Assembly: GCA_023213315.1 (NCBI GenBank)
Contig: JAKCPI010012499.1
Location: 85,067 to 149,066, forward strand
Reading direction: 5' to 3'
DNA from: Euborellia annulipes
Taxonomy: Eukaryota > Arthropoda > Insecta > Dermaptera > Anisolabididae
DNA length: 64,000 nt
The notes beneath the pieces are model-generated. The model was not told where the DNA came from and did not search any database. It was given only the letters and a program-made list of their open reading frames with translations. Shown one piece after another: positions 30,222 to 40,740 of the stretch. Every line of letters starts with the position of its first letter. Position 1 is the first letter of the stretch. The translations under genes and the position numbers were made by a program.

Positions 30222-32120
30222 TAGCTCTGGGGGAATTAAATTATTGTTAAACTGGCAACCAAATAAGAATTAATTTCTACAATCTATGACTAATTTGCTT
30301 ATTATTTATTGCTGCTGGCAAAGGGGAGGTGTCTAAAACAGTCAAAAAAAATTAGGCAATTTTTTTGCCTAAAAAGTTAAAATTTGAATGGCCCTTAATT
30401 GAAAAAAAATGTCTTGATTTTTACTTTTATAATATAATTTTATCTATCTTTTTATAAACTCAGCTTAATAAAAAAAGATGTGATAAATTTATTTCTCTTC
30501 GAAAAAGATTATATTCGGAAAAACCTTGGAGAATATTTTTTTTGATTATTAAATTTTTTTCTTTGCAATTTTATAATTTTAAATAAATAAGAAAGGGGAT
30601 TAAAACAAACATCTGTCCAATTTTATCATCACCCACAACTTAAAAGTCGATAATTCAAGAATGTCCATTTGAATTTCAAAATAAACTCTTTTATCAGGGT
30701 TTAAATATCTTTGCTATTTATTAAAGACAGTCGCATTTATAAATATGTATATATTTATTATATTCATAACTTGATATACGGCAAACTGTTTATTATTTTT
30801 CGTTATCTAAAATCATTAAAATATTAAATAACTTCAAAAAATTATTAATGGAATTTTATTATAAATAATATTATATAGAAAATAGGTTCTCACAATTTTT
30901 TTGCGATCTTTTGAGATGTGAGAAAATCCGTGGTGCGACTCCCTATATTTTTCGCTTATTTAAATTAATAAACTTGGTTATATGTTTTTCATAATTACTT
31001 CATGACCAACACATGATATAAATAATTCTTTATTGAAAATTTTTTCTAACGTTTTTGAGATATGACCGATTATATTTAATTAAAATCAATTTGGGCTGTA
31101 GGCGAACAAAATCCACAAAATCAGATTATCTAAAATAATGAATATTTAAAAGCGATGTGACCCAAATTATTTCACCCGTTTAATGATTTTTTTTTATATC
31201 TCCACCTGTAGATTTTGCCAAAATTTGCTGGGGAAAGCTTTTATATAGGAGAAATAGCGCTCCGATAATTTCACAGCATATGTGAATTGCGTAACTTTTA
31301 GGCGTAGAGGACTGATTAATTCTTATAATACCGGATAAAAGTAAGAAAGTACAGTAGATTTGATCAACCAAAAAAGTAAATAATTTATGAAACGAATTTC
31401 GTGATTAATAATATTAATTTTTAAAAAATACCAAGAAATCGAAATGAAAAAAAAAAAAAAATATATCATCGTATGTCTTGAATAAAATTTTAAGGAAATA
31501 GAATATGCATAATTTATTTAATTGGTTATTTTTGAATGAACAAGAAAAATCAGAGATAAACACAAATTTCAAAAATTATATATTATGAAAATATTCAACC
31601 TGCATTTATCAAATTCTCTTAATTTCTAACCTATAATTTATTTGTTAGTATAATTTAAAATTTCAATTTTAGAAACAAATATTTACATTTATTGAATTGT
31701 AAATTCAATTACTTTTATATAGTAATTTGTGCAATATACTTGTTAATCAAAAGGTTTATTTTTCAAAAGAAATGATTGAACATACTAACCAATATTATTA
31801 TTAGACTTGGTAATTGATCAAACGAAAGAAATGTCAAATAAATGTCATTAAATTTATTCGCAACAAAAAATTATATTATTTTTCAATTGACGTCAGAAAT
31901 GATTTGATTTTTTACATAGGGTCTAATTTGAATAGTGGTCTGCCAAAAATAAATTCAAGTCTAATTTAAACTACTTATGGGGCCTATATCAAGGAGAGGG
32001 AGAAATTTTTAGTGAGATTATACTCACTAAAGAAAAATCAAATTTAACTAGCTTTGTTTGAAAAAAGCTGGAATTTTTTTTCAATCAACGCTAAAATAGA
32101 CTGTAAATAAGTCAATATTT
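30222..32120. other. A+T-rich non-coding stretch
   Basis: Only one frame looks mildly protein-like (63 codons at 31180-31371, minus, hydrophobic and Cys-containing), and it is not recognised. No element ends seen. Confidence 0.45.
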
Positions 32121-32127
32121 CGTTTAA

Positions 32128-32615
32128 GGTGCGCGTCTTGAAAAGCCGTTAGAACACGATTAACTACCGAGTTACTCTAGGCGGCAAGAGATGGCGTTAG
32201 TTTTTCACATAGAAATACAAGGGATTTATTCCATTTCATTTGAAAGATTCCAGCTAATTAATTAAGGGTAAAAAATTAATTATTTTTTAACACAATGATT
32301 ACTAATTTAATTATCTACAACTTATAGAGCGGTTTTTTTAAAAATATCTTTTATTTAATGCGATTAATCTAAAAAAAGAAATTTGTTTTTTTTTTGAAAA
32401 TCAAAAAAAAGGGCTTTTATAAGTTGTATATATTTTAAATAGCTTTAATTTAAGGGGGGGTGGGGGGGGGGGGGGGGGGGTGGGGTCGGTGGTGGGGGGG
32501 GGGGTTTTTTCTTTTGGGTGGGGTGTTTCTTGGGAAAGTAAAAAAATTTGAGGTCGATAGCTTCAAAATAGTGGCCGCTGGAAACTCCCAAAATTAGCAC
32601 CCCGAGACGCTCACC
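32128..32615. mobile_element. TTAA-flanked inverted-repeat element
   Basis: TTAA (32124-32127) is followed by GGTGCGCGTCTTG. At the other side CGAGACGCTCACC is followed by TTAA (32616-32619). The 13-bp ends agree at 11 positions. TTAA target duplication is the mark of piggyBac-type elements, although their ends usually start CCY. A second inverted pair lies inside (CAACTTATAGAGCGG / GGGCTTTTATAAGTTG). No transposase. Confidence 0.5.
32454..32532 (+). repeat. long G-rich tract
   Basis: Almost pure G for about 50 bases with single T/C interruptions, then GGGTGGGGTG. It offers many G-runs for G-quadruplex formation on the plus strand. It lies inside the TTAA-flanked element. Confidence 0.9.
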
Positions 32616-32619
32616 TTAA

Positions 32620-32908
32620 GTTAACAAATTTTCGTGTTTGATTGGGCAAAAATTGCGCCCCCTGGAGTCGAACCAGGACCTCCACGTTTTCGCGGCGGAC
32701 CTACCTTTAACCTACACTGTTAAAAATTTCCAAGGGATATTCATAAACTTGTATATGACGTCTGTTACATTAAAATTCAAGCATGACGCTATATGAAAAA
32801 CAATTGAAAATTCATATTTTTATAGTGTAGGGCAGGCGACCTAGGTACGACTCCAGGAACGCATTTTTCGCCCAATCAAACAGAAACTCATCTCGCAAAT
32901 TTGTTATC
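32620..32908. mobile_element. head-to-head tRNA-like inverted repeat, TTAA-flanked
   Basis: The left arm on the minus strand has a tRNA T-arm: CCTGG, TTCGACT, CCAGG (32660-32676), with an A-box-like region upstream. The right arm on the plus strand has GGTACGACTCC (32844-32854). Both arms share GTTTGATTGGGC and AACAAATTT outward. TTAA lies at both edges (32616-32619, 32909-32912), the first shared with the neighbouring element. The acceptor arms do not pair, so this is a tRNA-derived repeat, not a tRNA gene. The loop holds 32718-32825, A+T-rich. Confidence 0.6.
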
Positions 32909-32912
32909 TTAA

Positions 32913-33600
32913 TTATAAAAAACAATATTCTTTCATTTTGTTTTTCTTTTTTGTCTAAAATTTTTCCATCTTCTGTGATCAATAGCGTAAAAGAATAATT
33001 AACATCAAATTAAAGGTAAATTATTTATAAATTCATTTTAACGAAATTGTGACCGTAGCTTTGTTATTAAAACCGTCACGCCTCTTTCCCCACCCACAAG
33101 CTATTCTTATTTAGCAGCAGTCAAGAAAATCCTACCTCTTTAATTGAAACTTCCAGGTCACCGACATTAAAAATGAATAATAATAATATAAAGGAGAGGA
33201 ATTAAAAAAAACTTTGGCTCTATAATCTTTTTTCACACGCATATGAAACTTTTCTGTTTAATTACAATTAAAATGTCCTAATAAATACAAAGTAAGAAGT
33301 TCTTTTTCGAAGAAAGAATATTAGGGTATAATCAAAGATGAAAATTATTTATTAGAGAAAAAAAACGCACAAAAGTAAGGATTTATTAATGAAAATAAAA
33401 AAATAAAAGCTCTGTTTTTAAAATGAGACGGTCTGGAAATAAAATTTGAAGATAAATCTAATAATTTAAATAAATAATTTATGTATTAAACTTTTTAATT
33501 ATAAATTTTTAATTAATATTAGAAAATAAAAAAAAAGAGATGTAAATGGATAAGTTTAAAATTCTCTGATTAGACCAGCAAAGAGCTATACTCAGAAAAC
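32913..33600. other. A+T-rich non-coding stretch
   Basis: Nothing recognised. Confidence 0.5.
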
Positions 33601-33605
33601 AATTA

Positions 33606-34788
33606 CACTAGTCGACAAAAATGAACTTTTTTCTTTCACAAGAATGAAGATATGAAATTCTAGAAGTATTTTTCACCCTGAATTCAGATATGTAGTTAGA
33701 ATTTTTCCATCAGGCACAGTTTTAGAGATATAGAGCAAAATAGATTTTAGTCGAAAATGGGCTCTAAAACGGCTTTATTTAGAATGTTCAAATTATTTTT
33801 AACGCCGCACCCCGTCAAATTATGCAGATAGTTAGAATACATATAAATTTTAAGTTTCATCCCAATCGGAGGTCATTTAGACGTGCCGCAAACGGCTTAA
33901 AGTTTAAAAAAATCGAAATTTCCAAGATTTTTTTTGCTTTGGTCACCCCTAATACAATTTTAGATATCCCTGAATGGAAAAAACATATATGTACGATATT
34001 CTATAGTTCTTTGGCTTTCTAAAAATCACTCATTCGTAAAAATCTGTTAATTATTAACGAAATTATGAACAAAAACGTGAGCAAAGAAAAAACCCAAGTA
34101 CACTCACTGGACGAAAAAATGGACCTCTTGTTCTTTTAGAAGTATAAAGAAAGATATGAGATTCAAAAAATATTTTTATTTAATAATATATAATAAAGTT
34201 AGAGCCCGTGACCCGATGCTCAGAAGAGGATACATTAGCTTCTCGTGGATAGGGTTCGCTTTTTTAATTCAATTGAAGTCCATTTTTTTCGACCAGTGAG
34301 TGTACTTGTGTTTTTTCTTTGCTCACGTTTTTGTTAATAATTTCGTTAATAATTAGCAAATTTTTATGAATGAATGATTTTTAGAAAGCCAAAGAACTAT
34401 AGAATATCGTACATATATGTGTTTTGCATTCAGGGGTATCTAAAATTGTATTAGGGGTGACCAAAGCAAAAAAATCTTGGAAATTTCGATTTTTTGAAAC
34501 TTTAAGCCGTTTGCGGCACGTCTAAATGACCTCCGATTGGAATGAAACTTAAAATTTATATGTATTCTAACTATCTGCATAATTTGACGGGGTGCGGCGT
34601 TAAAAATAATTTGAACATTCTAAATAAAAGCCGTTTTAGAGCCCATTTTCGACTAAAATCTATTTTGCTCTATATCTCTAAAACTGTGCCTGATGGAAAA
34701 ATTCTAACTACATATCTGAATTCAGGGTGAAAAAATGTACTAGGTTCACTAATCAGATATCTTGTGAAAAAAACCTTGTCGACTAGTG
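33606..34788. mobile_element. 1.18-kb palindrome (foldback transposon)
   Basis: The arms 33606-34124 and 34278-34788 are near-identical inverted copies around a spacer of about 150 bp. The outer ends are CACTAGTCGACAA / TTGTCGACTAGTG with TTA on both sides (33603-33605, 34789-34791). The inner arm ends repeat a related word (CACTGGACGAAAAAATGGAC / GTCCATTTTTTTCGACCAGTG), so the loop is itself bounded by related terminal repeats. A 3-bp TTA duplication would fit PIF/Harbinger-like elements, but no transposase is present. The open frames at 33822-34022 and 34542-34730 are the same arm in two orientations. Confidence 0.9.
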
Positions 34789-34804
34789 TTAATTTAGGCC
34801 TATA

Positions 34805-35072
34805 TGGAACCTGTTACGCATTAGTGTGTCAAGCGCAAAAAATTGAAAATTGAGTTAAGCACGGAATATACCTGGTAGTTTCAAATGCTATAATTAATAG
34901 TATTTTTTTATGAAATATGTCCTAAAAAAATTTATATTTAATGTTACTTGGACAATTGACAAAATAAAATGATATATAATCTAATCAAAACACTGTATCA
35001 GAAATACTTTAATGTTAATTTTCTCAAATCTCGGTTCATGGCGCTTGACACACTAATGCGTAACAGGGTCCA
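34805..35072. mobile_element. TA-flanked inverted-repeat element (family Y), copy 2
   Basis: The ends TGGAACCTGTTACGCA and TGCGTAACAGGGTCCA, with TA at 34803-34804 and 35073-35074. The body matches 6153-6403 (for example TTGAGTTAAGCACGGAATAT and ATTTATATTTAATGTTACTT). Confidence 0.85.
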
Positions 35073-35234
35073 TATAATAAAGTTCTTTTTAGCTCCGGAG
35101 AGAGTATTTTCAAATTTTACAAATTAGCATATTTTTCCTCTGGATAACGTTGTGCATAAGGGATTGTGTCCCTTTACTCATTGGAATTTAATAATTTCTC
35201 TCACCTCCCCCCCCCCTCCCCCTCCCTAAAAGAA

Positions 35235-35345
35235 TTATTTTTGTGAATTTTTTTATTTGTTTTTAAGGTCTTTTCCCGCATCTGTGGCCATTTAGACCCC
35301 GACCCTTTTAATCTTTTTTATTTTAATATAGACCCCACTGTTATT
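35235..35345 (-). mobile_element. SINE-B tail fragment
   Basis: The plus-strand text GCATCTGTGGCCATTTAGAC followed by CCCGACCC is the reverse complement of the GGGTCTAAATGGCC tail of SINE-B. Headless. Confidence 0.45.
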
Positions 35346-37485
35346 TGACTCATTGTATAGGCAGGCCTATGAACTAACGTGGTATGAAAATTCGGGCAAA
35401 AAATAAAGTCTTTAATTTATCGGGGCAAAAATTTTTTTATTTTTCAAGTGTCTTTCTTAGGATTATTTATATACATCGTCCCATGCTCCTCCATTTTGTA
35501 GATCCTTTCAAAATAATAAGACTTATCAAATTCTTCAAAATAGGCATTAGTTATCGTAATCACCTCTTTGTTTGAAGAAAATTTTATTCCAGTTTTTTTC
35601 CAACTCACCCCCTAGGCCTACTCTCCAGATTCCTTCCTGAATAGAGGGTATTCTTGAACTTTCGGTAATATAGAACTATAGGTAAAATTAAAATCTTTCC
35701 CAGAGATTAATGATTCCTACTTGTCAAGAGAAATTTGAAATAATTTTTTTTTTTTTTTTTTGAATCTTATTGAAGAAAAAAGAAAAAGAAATTGAAAAAT
35801 ATTCCAAGATAATAATTAGGCTACTTATGATCTGAATATTAAACATTTTTATTTTAAAACAGTTTTTTTTTTTAATAACGAATATATAATATGAGAACCT
35901 TGCAATAATTATTTCTCAATTTTTTTGAATTATTTATTATATATTTTGTTTTTTTTATTAGACAAAAACATCTGCTATGAATTTTATCTCGCCGCATCTG
36001 ATGGCATGTCCGAAATCAAGGCTATCAGAAAGTGTAATAATATCATGAAGAAATGAAACACCTTTACAACTAAGTGAACTAATATGTTAATTAAAAAAAA
36101 ATTTTAAATTAATTTTATTTAATTTTTTTTTATGTTAATGATTATTTTTAAAGTACCTACTGAAAATTCATAAGTATTTGGGAGGAAGAAATATTATATT
36201 AGAGTTAATATTCAATATGCTCTATTTATTGCAGGATCTCAATAACTTCCTTATCACTTGCAACATCCCTTTCTCAAAAATATACGGAATTCACTAATTT
36301 TGTCGATATATTTTAAATTATTTTAATAATCAATAATTAAGTATTTTATTGACCCTAAGCCATTGGTTCTTAGTTTAATTTAAAAATAAAAGAGTAATTA
36401 TAAATTAATCGTTGATTTAGAATCTCTGACTTTGGCAAATTAATTTTTAATTATATTTTTAAGAGAAATTCAACTTAACGGTCAAAAGTTTAATATCTTT
36501 TGTTAAATAATTTAACAAACAGACTTGATTAGTAAATTGTTTCTTATAAATAAGAAAATTTTCTCTTTGAAATCAAACTGACAAGGATTCCTTTTTAATA
36601 TTAAAGAACATTAAATTTCTTATAAAAAACTTTTTAACTCTTTAACATCTCTTCTTATATAGGGAAAAAGGAAAAGAAGAAACTCTTCTTATCCTCTAAT
36701 GAAATAAAGATCAATTTACTTGTATAAAACTTTATCTAAAAAAGCATAAATTAATTTAGGGATTAAGAAAATGTATTCCCTTTTATGAAAATTTTATGAA
36801 TTCAAGAAACTATGGAAGGAATATAATAAGGATGGCATACCGGTAATTTATAATAAATTGACTAAAAATATTTTTTTTAAGAAAAAAAACTAGGAAATGT
36901 TTAGTGGAATTCTGCAAAAAAGGGGAAGATAACATTCTAGTATAGAACATTTTATTTAATTTTAGGTAAATCAACGAGAAGAGAATTATTTATTTATATT
37001 TATTTAGCTGAGGAAAAGTGTGGATTTGTATTGCAAAATTTATATAATTTTAATTTTTGAAATCTGATTTTTTGGGAAAATATTTTATTCTTTGGGGTTG
37101 CGGGGGGGGGGGGGGGCAGAGATAGTAGGGAAATCCAGAACTCTACTGCTAATTGAGAGTGGAAAATTTATTTGCCCGAGACTGGTATATTGATATTAAT
37201 AAAAGACCCGGGCACTAATGTGATAAATCCCTCCTACCTAATCAATCAAATATACAAAAAGGAAAAAAAACTTTTGGTGATTTTTGCAATTATCTGGATC
37301 CCCTTTCCGTAGATCCGTAGGATCCGCTCAAAAGTTAAATTCTGGGCGAAATATTAAATAGTGAAGGGTTGAAGATAGGTATTTCTTTGAATATTTGACA
37401 AATTCTGTTCTAGTTGACTAATTTTTAACAAGGAAAAATAAATTTATCATCCAAGAAAATAAAAAAATTTATTTATCTCTCGTCA
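35346..37485. other. A+T-rich non-coding stretch with a poly-G run
   Basis: Poly-T/A runs at 35743-35761 and a poly-G run at about 37101-37116. No coding-like frame or element termini recognised in more than 2 kb. Confidence 0.5.
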
Positions 37486-37489
37486 TTTA

Positions 37490-37535
37490 AGGCGAAACGC
37501 CTTTCGTTCTTCTTCAGAAGAGTCTATTGTTAATT
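37490..37535 (-). other. short hairpin with CTGAAGA/GAAA words
   Basis: On the minus strand CTGAAGA (37511-37517) is followed by AGAACGAAAGGCG and TTTCGCC, which forms a GGCG/CGCC hairpin. It resembles the hammerhead-like strings elsewhere but with a different arrangement and no second arm. Confidence 0.3.
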
Positions 37536-37539
37536 AAAA

Positions 37540-37690
37540 ATTGCCAGGTCCTTGACCTGTAACTCAGAGGTAAAGCTTGTGATTTTAGAGGTTGGTACGC
37601 ATCCTGTTTCAGACGAAAAAAATTATTTAAATTGAATTGGCTAACAATCAATTGAAATAAATAGCGACGGTACTTTTTTTCGAAAAAAAA
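37540..37690 (+). mobile_element. decayed tRNA-like SINE (SINE-B related)
   Basis: GTAACTCAGAGGTAAAGC and GAGGTTGGTACGCATCC look like A-box and B-box regions. They are followed by AATTGGCTAACAATCAATTG, AAATAAATAGCGACGG and an A-rich end, as in SINE-B. Confidence 0.5.
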
Positions 37691-37794
37691 AAATTATTTT
37701 TAATGTAAAAATTTAAAAGTTAATACTTAAAAATTTGATTTGTATTTATATTCTGGCAAACAAGTACAGAATGCGCCTTTAAATTACCGAAATT

Positions 37795-37872
37795 AAGAAA
37801 AAATTGTGTGCTGTGCGACCAGTCACACCAGGTTTACCGGGGCCCCCGAGAAACACTTCTGGATCCGCCACT
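37795..37872. mobile_element. X hairpin remnant next to a hAT-like 3' terminus
   Basis: TTGTGTGCTGTGCGACCAGT and CACACCAGG are half of the X left hairpin. Right after it GGGGCCCCCGAGAAACACTT and CTGGATCCGCCACTG form a typical hAT right end. The matching left end was not found. Confidence 0.5.
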
Positions 37873-38970
37873 GATTGACAGTTAAATAAAAATTTTTGTT
37901 CACTCAACTGAGTTCTTTTCTCTCATTAAAAATTATTTTACTATCATTGGTTTTTCTATTCATAAATATCAAGAGAATAAGTAATTAATTTAATTGATTA
38001 ATTGATGACAAATCGAGAATTCCATTCACGCAAGTTCATTGGAGGTAGCCATTAGTTATACTTCGACTTTCTTAGCAAGTCTTAAAAGTCAGTGAAGTCT
38101 AAATTATTATTAGAGGTTTTATTGACCCATCATAAGTACTATGTCAATTATAAATTAATTTTTAAATCTTATATGAACCCTCTTCATACATTTCACAACA
38201 GATAATGTTTTTAATATAAGATATTATGTGGTTGTGGTTAGAATTATTTCAAACTGAGAAAGCAAAAGTCTAAAAAATATTTTTAACCTAACTTTCTATT
38301 TAATTAATTGGTAAACTTTGAATTGAATATCTAATCAGAGATCTAGTGAAAATATGGAAGCGACTGGAAATAATCATATTAACGAGGACAGATTTCTAAT
38401 ACTGTATAGAATGTCAAATTGTGAGCAAAGAGAAGACATGGAATCAGATCAAATCACAAATGAAATGTTATACTAAAAAGATGAAAAAAAAATATGATGA
38501 CTTTATAGCCAGAAGAATATTACAATAAACAAATTCCTGTTCCATGGAGAAGAAATAAAATTCCCTATTTAAACTCTGTGTGCTTATTAAAATGACTTAT
38601 TTGGTAAAAAGATGTTGTAAATACCTATAGGAGAGTTGAATTTGTTAATTCTCACACCATGAGGTGCCATCATTGTCTGAAATGGCTAGTGTCGGCTAAT
38701 AAGGAATACAAAATATATTTGGAATATAGAATAAATATGTTCAATATTCTTTTTAAATTCCCACCAAATATTAATACATTGTTTTACGAAGATTAATTGG
38801 GATTTTCTTTCAAAATGCAAACCTAATCCCTATTACCCTACACTACAACAGGTATCCACATTCGTCTCCATATCTATTCCATATTACCACCTTATTTTTT
38901 CTATCATCCAGCAACTTCAGATAACCACTAAAAGTTATGGTATTCGATAATCCCCGAACTTCCCCTATAT
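37873..38970. other. A+T-rich non-coding stretch
   Basis: Short frames at 38354 and 38659 (about 40-46 codons) start with ATG, but neither product is recognisable. No repeats assigned. Confidence 0.45.
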
Positions 38971-38974
38971 TCTT

Positions 38975-39046
38975 TCGAATTTTTGACATGATCCCAATAC
39001 TTTCTCTCTATATATTTCATATACGGCTATAGAGTAAGAGAAAGTA
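38975..39046 (+). mobile_element. X repeat right end
   Basis: TCGAATTTTTGACATGATCC, CAATACTTTCTCTCTATATA, then the right-hairpin complement GAGTAAGAGAAAGTA. The rest of the element is absent. Confidence 0.75.
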
Positions 39047-39945
39047 AAAAATGAATGTAAAAAGTAAAAAAAATGTGTGGGATTAAAAGGTGGCAGCCAA
39101 CAGCCGGAAATAAAATGGAAAAAAACAAAAATCCTTTCTATATTAAGCAAACAACAATTGAAAAAATTTCTGCCTTTGACTTTTATCTTTTTGGCCAAAT
39201 AATCAAAGGACGTGGAAGCTAACAGTGAAGTTGAAAAGTCTAATATCCTTAAAATTAATATGACATTGCCTGGAATTATCAATGAGATCAAAACAAGATC
39301 ACATTCATTATGATCAGCTTAATTAACTGATATGAATAGATAATAAAATTCGTTAATTAAATATTGTAAATCATTAATAAATTTTAAAGAATTGTGCTAA
39401 ATATGTAATATGCCTTCTTGAGTTGTAATTGCGTTTCTCTTGGTTCTAACGTAAAATAAAGAGACATTCAAAGACAAATAACCACGTGAGCATGAATTAT
39501 AAATTTATTCCTCCTATTGGTCGATTAAAATTTACCTTAAAGGAACATACAAAAGACATTTCTTTTGATTTATTTAAGATTCGAAATCAAAGAGATACGT
39601 GCACTATGTTAAATTGATAAATTTTATGTTTTGACTTAAAACATTATTTTAAATGTACATAACAAATTAAACATATAGAAATGTGTGATTTGTTTATGGA
39701 CAGATTATCAATGAAGCGTTTTCTTTGTTTCTGGGATAAATAAATTTTTAATAGTTTCTAATGAATTCTAAAAAGATTCATTAATTTTATATTTGAAAAT
39801 GATCAAATATAGGTTAGCTATATAAATTAGATGGAATGTTAAGTGTGACAAAGTAGTCAGGAAAAATAATATAGTCAACATGGGATGAACTTAATATAAA
39901 AGCGTTTAATATATAACACCCCAAAGAAAGAGAAAAATAGCCTCG
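39047..39945. other. A+T-rich non-coding stretch
   Basis: A 108-codon minus-strand frame (38965-39291) starts inside the X fragment and is hydrophobic low-complexity. Nothing else recognised. Confidence 0.45.
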
Positions 39946-39949
39946 AGAC

Positions 39950-40195
39950 CAGTGTTTCCCAAATGATGTTCCGCGAATACTTAGGCTGAACGCACACCAA
40001 TTGAGCAAAAACGTTTTCGGAAAAAACTTTTTGTCCAGTAAATCTTTTTGCTCAATGCCAACGCCCAGTGATTGAACAAAACGCTCAATGGCAAAACATT
40101 GACCCATTGAAAAAACAGTTTTAGGCTCGATTAGTCAAAAACTTTTTTGCTCAATTGGTGTGCGTTCACCCTTAGGAAATGTTCCGCAAAAAATG
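39950..40195. mobile_element. hAT-like 5' end interrupted by an inverted-repeat element
   Basis: CAGTGTTTCCCAAATGATG (39950) starts a hAT-like sequence whose GTTCCGCGAATAC text resumes as AAATGTTCCGC at about 40177. Between them lies 39986-40170 with the ends CTGAACGCACACCAATTGAG and CTCAATTGGTGTGCGTTCAC. CTTAGG is repeated on both sides (39980-39985, 40171-40176), the likely target duplication. The far end of the outer hAT element was not found. Confidence 0.65.
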
Positions 40196-40439
40196 ATAAG
40201 CTTATAACTTATATCGATTAAAAAACAAAAATTAAAACTGCATATTAAGGCCTATTTTGTCTTTGGGACATAATATGGGAGGTCCATTGTAAAATGAAAA
40301 AAAAAAATTTTGAATTCTCTTCAATCTGCAACAGCGTCGAAAACCTCGCCCAAGTATTAACTAAAAAATCGAAAAAAAATTGTTTATTAATCGAAAGTAT
40401 GTACCAAATGAGAAAATGTAGCTATATATTTTTTTTTTT

Positions 40440-40740
40440 ATTTATTTTATTTGAATAGCTGACGTTTCTGTACTATATTGGAACCATCTTAAAAGATGAC
40501 AACATAAAGTTTTTATAAAAGTGTAGTGTATTTTATACATTATTAAACCTTCTTGTTATAAGTATAATAAAAATATATGTGAGATGTGATGATCAGGCAT
40601 ACAATATAACAAGAAGGTAGTATAAAATCCACAATAACACTTATATAAAAACTTTTTGTCAGTTATGAAGATGGTTCCAACATAGAACCGAAACGTCAGC
40701 AGTACAAATAAATAAAATATAAAATAATAAAATAAAATAC
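40440..40740. mobile_element. foldback element with hammerhead-like core
   Basis: The arms 40451-40560 and about 40600-40715 are inverted copies (GCTGACGTTTC ... / ... GAAACGTCAGC). The right arm on the plus strand reads TGAAGATGGTTCC, AACATA, GAACCGAAACGTC: a perfect 5-bp stem GGTTC/GAACC between CTGANGA-like and GAAAC words. The left arm carries the same on the minus strand, more decayed. Confidence 0.7.

Noticed and set aside
31180..31371. Chemoreceptor-like exon
   Set aside because: The frame is hydrophobic and Cys-containing but too short, with poor splice signals and no recognisable signature.
32650..32724. Genuine tRNA gene on the minus strand
   Set aside because: The T-arm pairs perfectly, but the acceptor strands do not pair and the sequence is one arm of an inverted repeat.
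33822..34730. Two small ORFs (66 and 62 codons)
   Set aside because: They are fragments of the two arms of the 1.18-kb palindrome read in different frames.
37495..37530. Full hammerhead ribozyme
   Set aside because: CTGAAGA and GAAA are present on the minus strand but the stems do not fold into the hammerhead arrangement; kept only as a short hairpin.
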